Positions 49,901-61,900 of a stretch of DNA of 64,000 nt are shown piece by piece. Made by a program: the position numbers and the translations under genes. The stretch is from Hirundichthys speculiger (Eukaryota; Chordata; Actinopteri; Beloniformes; Exocoetidae), in the NCBI GenBank assembly GCA_018398805.1, contig JAGFBZ010000178.1, positions 2,105,856 through 2,169,855 of the forward strand. Reading direction: 5' to 3'. The notes beneath the pieces were generated by a model that ran no database searches, was not told the origin of the DNA, and worked only from the letters and a program-made list of their open reading frames with translations. Numbering within the stretch: position 1 is the stretch's first letter; each line of letters begins with the position of its first letter.

Positions 49901-52900
49901 TAGGAGGATCGGATGGACCCTTCGTCCTATTCATCTCTCAGTCTCCACGAGAAAAAAAGATACAGCATCGCGGTGCAGCCGGGTGTTCTCCTGTAAAACG
50001 TGCCTGGAGCCGTTGTGTCGTCAGACCACACACAGTTCAGTTCCTCTTTTGCGCGTGGATGCGTCCGCGGATCACTTTTGGTACGCTATGGCTGGCGTAA
50101 AGTGATGACTGGCTTTTTTTTTAACAGGTGGCTTCGCAGGCGATGTTGGATGGTTCCACTAGCTGTTGGCTGAGTGTGCTGGTAAGCTGGGGTTGATCCT
50201 CACAATTGATGAGTTCAGAATCGATGTAGACTCATCGTGGAATCAGAGGAGAGAGAAGCGCTGAAGAGGATGGAAAAAGAGACCGAGAGGAGGAATACTG
50301 CTGTATCTATGTCCTGTGGGGCGCGATCCACCTCCGCAGGGACCTCTTTTGAGTTTTGGGGGTTAGCATCCAATAAGAGGGCACTGACAACATTTTAACA
50401 CCTGGTTATAAAACAATAAACTTTGCAAAGCTCACTGGGAATTTGAGTTGTTTCTGGTGTTCCTTTGTCACAAAAGTAAAAAAAGTCTTTGTGTAACATA
50501 TGGTGTGTGGCACAACACCACAAAAAAAAGTAATTGACATTCAGACTTTTAAACACTTCAGGGGTCCAAACAGCTCACTGATGTCTGGAGAGTAGTTTCA
50601 AACATATTTTTAAGGAACCTGAGAACCTGGGAAACTGCACTGTAGTTAAAGATGTTCAGTCATCCAGAAATATCCAACACCTTGGCACAATGACTCCTGT
50701 AGTTTTGTATGCCATTTGCTCTGGTTTCTCTCATTTCTGAAAACCAACTCCAGATTTTGCAGCTGCGCTTCATCCCTCCTTTTTCATTGACCTAATAAAC
50801 CCATGCTTCTTCACATGATGGCCCCTTGAAATGCTTCATGAAGTTTGCTTGTGTTATTTTTAGCAACATTTGTGCATGTTGCGGGTTGACATGGGATTTT
50901 GCTGCTAAAATCATCATATTGCCGGCACAGCGCTAATGCTAGGAGGTTAGCTCTGCTCAACCACTCATATGTCTCTGCTTCTCCACCTGGTGACTGAAAA
51001 CAGTTGCATGGTAGGATTGTGTCACTTCCTGTGATGGCTTTCAAAGTGACAAAGAACTGGGTTTCTGTTCATGAAAACTACCTGGTATCAGATAATGTGT
51101 GGGGGTAAATACGCACTGATTATTTTCAGCGTTATCTGCGAGGATTTCTGATCATGGTGTCGCAAATAATCATTTTGTTCATGATCCTTTAAGAAAAAAA
51201 GAGAAAGTTTTACTGACCTCCCCATGTGGCTTTATGCAGACCCCTCAGACGTATGTAGATAAATAAGATCACAGCCAGCAGGAACTGGCAGATAGCATTA
51301 GCTGCTGCAGAACCACTTGAAGACGAAAAACAGGCAACATCAGAGCAAAGAAATGAAGATACTGCTGAAACCATTTACTTAGAAACAAAGTCTATTACAC
51401 TTACACTTAGTTTAATTCAGTGTCGAAGGATAACAGAACGAAGTTACATAAAAATACATCTGTTTCTGCTACAGGAATGAGAGAGATGGTACTCTGATAA
51501 TTAACAGAAAAACTTACGCGACACCCAAATCCAGACTATAGAGGAGCACATAGTTGATTATTGCATTGAGGATATTTCCAACTGCTCCAGTTATAACTTG
51601 AGGCCATATTATTCCCTGTGAAAAGTACAATTGAATAAACAAATGGTTATGTTCATCACCCCCAATATCTCTATGCAAGCCTCCAAAGTGGGGATTTATT
51701 TGATCAGAGCCAAGACGCCAATACTCAAGTATTTAATCATGAAGAAATCCTCTGACGTCTCCTTCGTAAGCGTTGTCTGACTGAACTGTGCTCAGCTCAT
51801 CATTAACAGTCGTAACATAATATAAGTTATGAAACTGTACCTGATTTTGGAGATATCGTGCCTGCAGCTGGTACATAAATGAAGCCTTAAGGAGGAAAAA
51901 ACAATAATACATAAGTTTCACTTTGACATACAAACAAGGAACATTTAACCGTAAGATTATGGATGACAGAAGCTCAGAGGTGTGTAACTGTCTCGGGATG
52001 GGCCACATCATTACCATGATTACCATCAAAGGGACGTTTTTTTCTTTGCTTTCTTAACCAGCTGTGTTCCCAGATTTCCCGCGAGTTCCTGGATTTGGCC
52101 TACGACGCCGTTTCTTGACATTCTGGTCTGGACAAACCTGCTCATATTCGTTCAGCATCTGCTGATTTAAAAACGTCTGTTATGAAAGACACTTGGAGGT
52201 CTTGATCCTCAACTTGCTATTCTTAGTTGGTGTAGCATGAAATCAATGTTACTTTTCTTTCCTTAAACCACAAGTCCTTGTTGTTAAAAAAATTAATTTT
52301 AAATTATTGTGACATTTTGTCAAAAAGTTCATTTTTGTCATAAAAACCACAAAAATCTTTACTTTCATCACACTATTGAGATGTTTGGCCTAAAATAACT
52401 GATTTTTCCTCATAAAGTCCATCCATCCATCCATCCATCCATTAACTTCCACTTCATCTAAAGTCGGGTCGCGAGGACAGCAGCTTCAGCTGAGAGGCCC
52501 AGACCTCCCCCCCCCCAGCCGCCTCCACCAGCTCCTCTGGGAGAATCCCGAGGTGCTCCCAGGCCAGCCGAGAGATATAATCTCTCCAGTGGGTCCTGGG
52601 TCTTCCCCGTGGTCTTCTCCCAGTTGGACATGCCTGAAACACCTCTCCATCCTAACCAGATGCCCGAACCACCTCAACTGGCTCCTCTCGATGTGAAGGA
52701 GCAGCGGCTCTACTCTGAGTCTCTCCCGAATGACTGAACTTCTCACCTTATCTCTAAGGGAGAGTCCAGCCACCCTGCGGAGAAAACTCATTTCCACCGC
52801 TTGTACCCGCAATCTCATTCTTTCGGTCACTACCCCCAGTTCATGACCATAGGTGAGGGTTGGAACAAAGATCGACCGGTAAACAGAGAGCCTTGCCTTT

Positions 52901-55900
52901 TGGCTCAGCTCTCTCTTCACCACAACGGACCGGTACAGAGTCCGCACCACAGCAGATGCTGCACCAATCCGTCTGTCGATCTCCCGCTCCTTTCTCCCAT
53001 CACTCGTGAACAAGACCCCGAGATACTTAAACTCCTCCACTTGAGGCAGAACCTCACTCCCGACCCGTAGGAGGCATTCTACCCTTTTCCGACTGAGGAC
53101 CATGGTCTCAGATTTGGAGGTGCTGATTCTCATCCCTGCCGCTTCACACTCGGCTGTGAACCGCTCCAGCGAGAGCTGCAGATCCCCACTCGATGGCGCC
53201 AACAGGACCACGTCATCTGCAAACAGCAGAGAAGAGATCCCGACACCACCGAACCGGAACCCTTCCGCTCCTTGGCTGCGCCTAGAAATTCTGTCCATAA
53301 ATGTTATGAACAGAATTGGTGACACAGGGCAAAAAGAGTCCAACTCCCACCGAAAACGAATCCGACTTACAACCGGCAATGCGGACCAAGCTCCCACTCC
53401 ATTTGTAGAGGGACTGGACAGCCCGTAACAACGGGCCCAGCACTCCATACTCCTGGAGTACCCCCCACAGGACCCCCTGAGGGACACGGTCAAATGCCTT
53501 CTCCAAGTCCACAAAACACATGTGGACCGGTTGGGCAAATTCCCATGTTCCCTCTAGGACCCTAGTGAGGGTATAGAGCTGGTCCAGTGTTCCATGACCA
53601 GGACGGACCCCGCATTGTTCCTCCTGAATCCGGGATTCAACAATCGATCGAACTCTCTTCTCCAGCACCCCTGCACGACCTTACCAGGGAGGCTGAGGAG
53701 TGTCATTCCCCTGTAATTGGAACATACCCTCCGGTCCCCCTTCTTAAAAAGGGGAACCACCACCCCGGTCTGCCAATCCAGAGGTACTGCCCCCGATTTC
53801 CATGCGATGTTGCAGAGACGTGTCAACCAAGACAGTCCTACAACATCCAGAGCCTTCAGGAAATCAGGGCGGATCTCGTCCACCCCCGGAGCCCGGCCAC
53901 TATACAGCTTCTTAACTACTTCAGCGACCTCAGCTCCAGTAATGGACAAGTCCACCCCCAAGTCCACAGGCTCAGCATCCTCAACGGAAGACATGTTGGT
54001 GGGATTGAGAAGGTCTTCGAAGTATTCCTTCCACCGCCGAACGACATCTCCAGTCGAGGTCAGCAGCACCCCATCCCCACTATACACAGTGTTGGTGAAG
54101 CACTGCTTTCCCCACCTGAGCCGTCTGACGGTTTCCCAGAATCTCCGAGGAGCCGATGATAAGTCTTTTTCCATGGCCTCACCAAACTCCTCCCACACCC
54201 GAGTTTTCGCCTCAGAGACCACCAAAGCCGCCGCCCGCTTGGCCCGCCGATACCTGTCTGCTGATTCCGGAGACCCACAAGCTAACCAAGCCCGGTAGGA
54301 CTCCTTCTTCAGTCTGACGGCCCCTCTCACCCGAGGTGTCCACCACCGAGTTCGAGGATTGCCGCCACAACAGGCACCGACGACCTTACGGCTACAGCTC
54401 CGGTCAGCCGCTTCAGCAATGGAGGCGCGGAACATAGCCCATTCAGACTCAATGTCCCCCGCCTCCCCCGAGATGTGATTGAAGCTCTGCTGGAGGTGTG
54501 AGTTGAAGATCTTTCTGACAGGTTCCTCTGCCAGACGTTCCTAGCAGACCCTCACTACAGGGGTACCTGTAGTCTACCAGGTCTGACCGGCATTCTCCCC
54601 CGCCATCTGATCCAACCCACCACCAGGTAGTGATCAGTTGACAGCTCAGCTCCTCTCTTTACCCGAGCGTCCAAAACATACAGCCAAAGATCAGATGATA
54701 CGACTATAAAGTCGATCATCGATCTGCAGCCAAGAGTGTCCTGATGCCAAGTGCATTTATGGACACTCTTATGCTTGAACATGGTGTTTGTTATGGACAA
54801 ACTGTGACGAGCACAGAAGTCCAACAACAAAACACCACTCTGGTTCAGATCAGAGAGGCCGTTCCTCCCAATCACACCCCTCCAGGTAATACTGTCATTA
54901 CCAACGTGAGCGTTGAAGTCCCCCAGCAGAATAAAGGAGTCCCCATTAGGGGCGCTTTCCAGCACCCCCGCCAAGGACCCCAAGAAGGCTGGGTACTCTG
55001 AACTGTCATTTGGCGCATAAGCGCAAATGACAGTCAGAGCCCGTTCCCCGACCCAAAGGCGCAGGAAAGCTACCCTCTCATCCACTGGGGAAAACCCCAA
55101 CGTACAGGCTCCAAGCTGGGCGGCTAAAAGCAAGCCCACACCAGCCCGTCGCCTCTCACCCTGGGCAACTCCAGAGTAGAATAAGGTCCAGCCTCTCTCG
55201 AGAAGATTGGTTCCAAAGCCCAGGCTGTGCGTCGAGGTGAGCCCGACTACATCTAGTCGGTACCTCTCAACCTCACACACAAGCTCAGGCTCCTTCCCCG
55301 CCAGAGAGGTAACGTTCCATGTCCCAGTAACCAGTTTCGTCAGCCGAGGGTCGGCACGCCAAGGCCCACGCTTTCGGCTGCCACCCATACCACACTGCAC
55401 CCGACTCCCATGGCCCTCCCTGCGGGTGGTGGGCCCATGGGGAATCTCATAAAGTCATGAATTTAAAAAAAGGAACTTTTTGTGACTTTTCCGTACAATC
55501 ATGACTTTGTCAAAAGCCAGTATACTAATTTGGTACATTTTTTTATAATAATTTTTTGACATTAAATATCAAAATTTTTTGTTTGACAAAAAAAAACTAA
55601 TTTTCTATAATTACAACCTATTGACTAAAAATCAGAAACTGATGTTGTAAATTGTTACTTTTGTGAAATTGTGCATTTTGTTGTAAAATTGCAACATTTG
55701 CTAATTTTTGATGTAAAGCTGCTACTTTTCATTATAAAACAGCTGCTCAGCGATCTGCTGGCTGCTCTCTCTTTACCTTAGTTATTCCAGTTTTTCATAT
55801 CAAGACTGAATCAGTCGCACAGTCACAACAACATTTTTTAATTTTTCACACCTATCCTTATAAACATTAAGCAAAACAAAAAAAAGAAAGAAATATAGAT

Positions 55901-58900
55901 CAATGTATAACAAAGAATAACTTTATTAAAATTCTAAGATTTAAAGTGCATCAATCCCACCCACAGTAAATCCAAGCGCTACATTAGCATCGTCATATTT
56001 CCTTGTCTTAACTTTCTGGTGTCTTTCCTTTGTCTCATTATCTTCGTCTCTCTCCGCCTTTCTTTTCATCCCTGTTAAATATTTTTCCTTGGTGTCTCTT
56101 GACTCTCCTCTCTCTCTCTCTTGTGTTTTTTTCACTTCATATGTGCTGTGCGCGTGCATGTTTGTCCAAAAAACCCCAGCACAATAGAGCTACTACTCCC
56201 TGCGCACACTGACAATGAGAGCGCCACTGCCCCCATTGTAGTATATGTGCAATTACACTTTATTCCAGTACGGCAAAAAAAAAGCATGTTCCCAGGGTCA
56301 CACACCCCCCTGGCATCATACCACACCCCTATATTAAGTCGGTTTGTAACTATGCAAAGAGCATGTTGGACTCAGTAGTTTTCTCTAGTCCCCTCCCTAA
56401 CTCGATCAGTGATGATATGTTTAGCCACATGTCATCGCTCTGTTGCTGGTTGTCGTGGTGGTGTCCAGCAAATGACGTGGCCTTTATTGACAATTTGCAG
56501 ACCTTTTGGAGAAAGCCTGGTCTGATTAGAAGAGACGGCATTCATCCCACCCGGGATGGTGCAGCTCTTATTTCTAGGAATTTGGACGATTCTCTTAGAC
56601 ACTCCCCCTGACAATCCAGGGTGGAGGCCAGGATGCAGAGCTGCAGTCTTACACGCTTCTCTACTGCTTTTCGAGGGCTGCCCCCGACCACTAAAAATAG
56701 AGAAATCAACCATGTAGCTGCTAATGTTAAAATGGTGTCAATCGAAAACATTGGTGTCAATTCCCCGTCCTCCAAAAGTCTACTTATCGCGACGTGATAG
56801 TGGCGTTAACCAAAACAACCTGATAAAAATAAAAACTGTCAGACATTTGGAGCCAAGAGACCTTGTAATTAGATGTGGACTATTGAATGTCGAGGAGTAG
56901 CAGCTGTCTACAACTCCAGCCTAAAAGTAAAAACAAAACCCATATGCAATTAAAATACATTCAAAAGCCTCACGCTAAGTTTAACTATTCCAAACTGGAA
57001 ATCAGAAAAGCCATTCTTGTTGGTGGTAGTGTACCAGCCACCTGCTGGTGTTTATCTGGAGTTTCTGTCTGAGTTCTCAGATTTTCTAACTGGTTTAGTG
57101 CTCAGCTCAGACAAAGTCATCATAGTGGGTGACTTTAACATTCACATGGATGTTGACAGTGACAGCTTTAAATTAGCCTTTACATCTCTTTTAGAGTCGT
57201 TGGGCATCTCACAAAAAGTGAAACTGCCTTACTGCTTTAATCATATCCTGGACCTGGTCCTCACCTATGGTATAGATACTCATCACTTGTTAAGTGTCGA
57301 CGCTGTATTCTCTTCTCTCTGACCACTATTTAATTACATTCAAGATCAGCATTTGTGGCATTAAAACAGGAAATGAAATGTGTCATTACAGCAGATGCCT
57401 TTCTGAAGATGCTGTGAATAATTTTAAGGAGGTCATTCTCTCTCATCTCCCTATGGTGAAATATGATAGAATAGCTGAGGGCAATGAACTGAAATTTTCT
57501 CCGAGAGATATTGATTACCTCATCAACAATACTGCCGGTATTTTACATTTAGCCCTGGATGCTGTTGCTCCTCTGAGGAAGAGGGTTTCTTACCTTAGGA
57601 GCTCAGCTCCCTGGTATAATTTGCATATTCGCATGCTAAAGCAAAAAGCACGTAAAATGGAAAGGAGGTGGTACTCCTCTAAATCTGTGCACTCCCATCG
57701 TGCCTGGAAAGATAGTTTAATAGTCTAAAAAAGAGCCCTATGCAGAGCTAGAACATCTTATTATTCATCATTAATAGAAGAGAACAAATATAATCCACGT
57801 TTTCTGTTCAGCGCTGTAGCCAGGCTGACAAAAAGTCACAACTCTGTTGGTCCATGCATTCTTGCTACTCTCAGTAGTGAAGACTATGAGCTTTTTTTAG
57901 CGGGAAAATAATCAAAATTAGATTGGATCGGCCAAGCCCAACTGGCGACGGCTGTGGACGTCCCTGCAGCTTCGTTGATTTCTTCTGTTTCTGATTTGAC
58001 TCTGGACTGTTTTTCTCCTGTGGGCCTCTCTGAGTTGACCTCAACTATCAGCAAAGCTAAACCATCTACATGCCTGTTGGATCCCATCCCAACTCGACTG
58101 CTAAAAGATGTCATATCCTTTATTGGTATATCAATTTTGGATCAGATTAACCTATATCTACAATTAAGATATGTACCACAGGTTTTTAAAGTTGCAGTCA
58201 TTAAACCTTTGCTCAAGAAACCATCTCTTGATCCGGACATCTTGGCAAACTATAGACCAATATCCAACCTTCCATTTATCTCTAAAATTCTGGAAAAAAT
58301 AGTTGCTAGCCAGTTAGGAGAACACCTGCATAGAAATGATCTATTTGAGGTCTTTCAGTCAAGGTTCAGAACTCATCATAGCAGAGAAACTGCACTGATT
58401 AGAGTCACCAACGACCTCCTCATGGCCTCAGACAATGGATTAGTTTCTGTCCTTGTTCTGCTGGACCTCAGTGCTGGTTTTGATACCGTTGATCACAGCC
58501 TTTTGTTGCATAGATTAGAGCACACTGTTGGAATTAAAGGGACAGCATTAAGCTGGTTTAAGTCATACTTATCTGACAGGTTCCAGTTTGTCCATGTTAA
58601 TGACGTTTCTTCTACACGGACTAGGGTCTGCTATGGCGTCCCACAGGGTTCAGTGCTGGGACCAATCCTTTTCACTTTATACATGCTGCCCTTGGGAAAA
58701 ATTATCCAGAACCATGGCATAAACTTTCATTGCTACGCTGATGATATGCAGCTGTACTTTTCCATGAAACCAGAGGAAGCAAAACCTTTGGCTAAACTTC
58801 AAGAGTGTCTTAATGACATTAAGTCCTGGATGTCCTCTAACTTCTTGCTTCTAAACTCGGATAAAACAGGGGTTATTGTCTTTGGTCCCAAACACCTGAG

Positions 58901-61900
58901 GAATGGTTTAACTGGGTTTATGCTGGCTTCCAGCACAGCTGTGAAAAACCTTGGAGTCATTTTTGATCAAGATATATCATTAAAGTAGCATATTAATCAG
59001 GTTTGCAAGACTGCCTTTTTTCATCTCCAAAATATTGCCAAGATTAGGAGCATCCTCTCCCAGGGTGACGCTGAAAAATTAATCCACGCGTTTGTCAGTT
59101 CTAGACTGGATTATTGTAATGCGTTGTTAGCAGGATGTTCCAAAAGCTCGCTGAATAGCCTCCAATTGATCCAGAACACAGCAGCGAGGGTGCTGACAGG
59201 AATCCGAAAGCGAGATCACGTCTCTCCCGTGTTAGCCTCCCTCCATTGGCTTCCCGTGAAATTTAGAATTGAGTTTAAAATTCTGCTTCTCGCATATAAG
59301 GCCCTTAATGGCCTAGCTCCCCGTTATTTACAAGACTTGATAGCACGTTATGCTCCTAATAGAGCTCTTCGCTCTCAGAGTGTAGGATTACTCGTCGTTC
59401 TTAGAATATCCAAAAGTAGATTTGGAGGACGGGCCTTCTGCTACCAGGCACCTTTATTATGGAACCAGGCTGACACCATCTCCATCTTTAAAACTAAATT
59501 GAAAACATTTCTGTTTAATAAAGTCTACAGTTAGTCTAAACAATGGTGTGTAGGGGCTAATAGTTATAGCCATAGTTGTAGGAGCTAAGACTAGAGTAGG
59601 CTCGTCTTAATCACAGCTTCATCATAGCTATGCTGCTATAGGCCTACGCTGCAGGGGGACACCAACATTATCTGCTGAGCGGTGTCTCAACTGCTCTTCT
59701 CCATTTCTTTCTCTTTCCTCCTCCCTTCTTCCTCCTCCAGCTCATTCCATAGTTAATTAGGAGCACCTTATTACTGTAACTGTGCTCCGTTTTCTTTCAT
59801 GTAATTTGTTGTGCTGTATGGCCCCACCCCCTTTTTTTTTCTATTTTCTTTCTGTATGTTTGCAGGCCAGAGTTTCCTGAGTTTCATGCTGACTTGCAGT
59901 TCCATCCTCTGTCCATCCCAGCGTTTACCTCCACCTATGTGTGTAGATGTGTTCGGGGTGCCGGCTGGTGTGGTGACCGGTGATCTAGTCCTCTGACCAT
60001 CTCACCTCAGTGCTGCTACCTGCATCTGTTTATGTTTATGTAGTCATTACATTCAGTCATTTGTGTGCTCTTCTCTCTCTGTCCTACATCCTCTCTTTTT
60101 CTTTCTTTACCCAGGTGGCCTTCTGCAGGAAGGTCCCCCCATATGATCCAGGTCCTGCTCAGGGTTTCTCCCTGTTAAAGTGGAGTTTTTTCTTGCCACT
60201 GTTTGGCTTACATGTTTTTTTTCTCCCGCTGTGGGAGTTTTTTACCTGCTATTATCCTTGTTTAGGATTCAATATTATAATTTTAGTTAATGATATTTGC
60301 TTAGGGGTCATGCTCTGATTCGCTGTAAAGCGCCTAGAGACAATTGTCATTGTAACAGATGAAAAACAAATAAAATTGAATTGAATTGAATTACAGTGAT
60401 CCCTTATTTTTCGCGGTTGATGGGGACCGGCGCCCCCCTGCGACAATCAAAATCCGCAACAACAAACAACAACAAAACAAAAAGTCCAGTTTTCTCTGCA
60501 TGGAACGAGCACTTTATTCTGGTACTGCAGGAACTTGTAACATCACACAGGTTGTATTGTTGGGCTCTTGTCGGTTAACAGAGAATGTAAATCTGTACAC
60601 GCTGGGCTGCTGTTGATGCTCACTACACTTTTCATCTAACCCCGTTTTCATTCTGCCGTCCCACGACACACACACTACATTACCCATAAGGCCACACCAT
60701 TACCCATAAGGCCACCTTCTTAAAGGGGCCAGGCTGGCTCACAACATTTCTTCACTGTGAGAGAACGCGCACAACATTCTGTGATGTTTCCGTGATTTAA
60801 AATTTTTTTTTTAATTATATTATATATTTCTGAAAAAATCCGCAAAGGACTAAAACCGCGGTACTCAAACCGCGAAGTTGCAAGTGATCACTGTAACCTG
60901 AAATTACATTTCGAGAAGAACAAATTAATTTCCTTGGATTTTCAACAGGCAGAGCATCAGCCTGAAAGCTGAAGAACATTATTTGAGGTCTCATTTATCT
61001 ACAGAGACCCAGAAAACGAATAAAGGGCCCCACAGTTGTGAAGCTCTTCTTGATTTATTTCTGCTAGATCTGTTTAGGTGAGCCAACCCTCTTAAAAACT
61101 GCTTCAGTAGTTCAAACGTTTTTAAAGATGAATATTGAAACTCACCGGCAGGGAAGGCATGAAGATGTTCACATACATCTGGGAGAGTCTTCATGTATGA
61201 AAACAAACAAAACAGACATTTGTGTCAAACTGCCATGAATTAAGTAAAAACATTCTCATTTGGAGTCAAATGTTCTTATTTGGAAGACAGGCTGAAAACT
61301 CTGCTGGACATAGAGGTTTCTACAGACAATCTAGAGTGATGCACAGAGGCAACGCCATGTATCAGAACATTAGAAACAAAAGCAGGACTAAAACCCATCA
61401 AGACAAAATACATGCAAGTCAAAAGAAATGCATAAATGCATATTAGAAAAAACACTAATAAAATTGATAAAAGACAAAGATTGACTTTTGTTATCAAAGT
61501 TCTCCACTTTGATAACAAAAGTTAAACGTAGGAATGTCACCCCCTACTTGCTCTGATCCAGGGTTGTACAGCTTTCTGAACTGGTCGAAAACATGTAATT
61601 TAAAGAGGACATTCCCTTTGATTTTAATTTAATTTGAATGAAGCAACAGTGGTGTTGGCGGTGAACACTAGTCTCCTCACTGTGAGGAGTTTCCCTGTTT
61701 GAAGTGGAGCCTTTCTGGCTTGAATTTCTTATTGTTCGGCTAATTAGGGACACTAAATTGAGCAAATTACCCAACAGCACTTGGGGATCACATTAACTCA
61801 ATTTTCTTAAGTCACTTTAGATTAGGTCAGACATGGAGCTGTGCCAGTGAACGAGGTGCTGTAGGGGGGCTGACCTGGCGACCTCCGGGTTTTGTCTAAC

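Larger units (their letters stand above)
52419..55445 (-). mobile_element. RTE-clade (Rex3-like) LINE, about 3.0 kb, 10-bp TSD
   Basis: Minus-strand element with an APE endonuclease followed by reverse transcriptase, ending in (GATG)n (the plus strand shows CCATCCATCC at 52419-52441). CTCATAAAGT is exactly repeated at 52409-52418 and 55446-55455. GATG-type tails and this domain order are characteristic of teleost Rex3/RTE. Two frameshifts (about 53660 and 53340-53400) and a missing 5' end make it inactive. Confidence 0.88.
56336..60391 (+). mobile_element. L2-clade LINE, about 4 kb, 5'-truncated
   Basis: Plus-strand order: end of ORF1 with an esterase-like block ([19 protein letters not shown], about 56517-56573), then APE endonuclease C-terminal half and linker. 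Next are the reverse transcriptase and a 3' UTR ending GTAAAGCGCCTAGAGACAAT with (TTGAA)n at 60375-60391. The ORF1 esterase plus this RT type fits teleost L2/CR1-group LINEs. Several stops and frame changes; inactive. It is absent from copy A. Confidence 0.85.

Noticed and set aside
53587..54298. Two long plus-strand open frames (190-193 codons)
   Set aside because: Antisense shadows of the RTE reverse transcriptase, caused by its GC-rich third codon positions.
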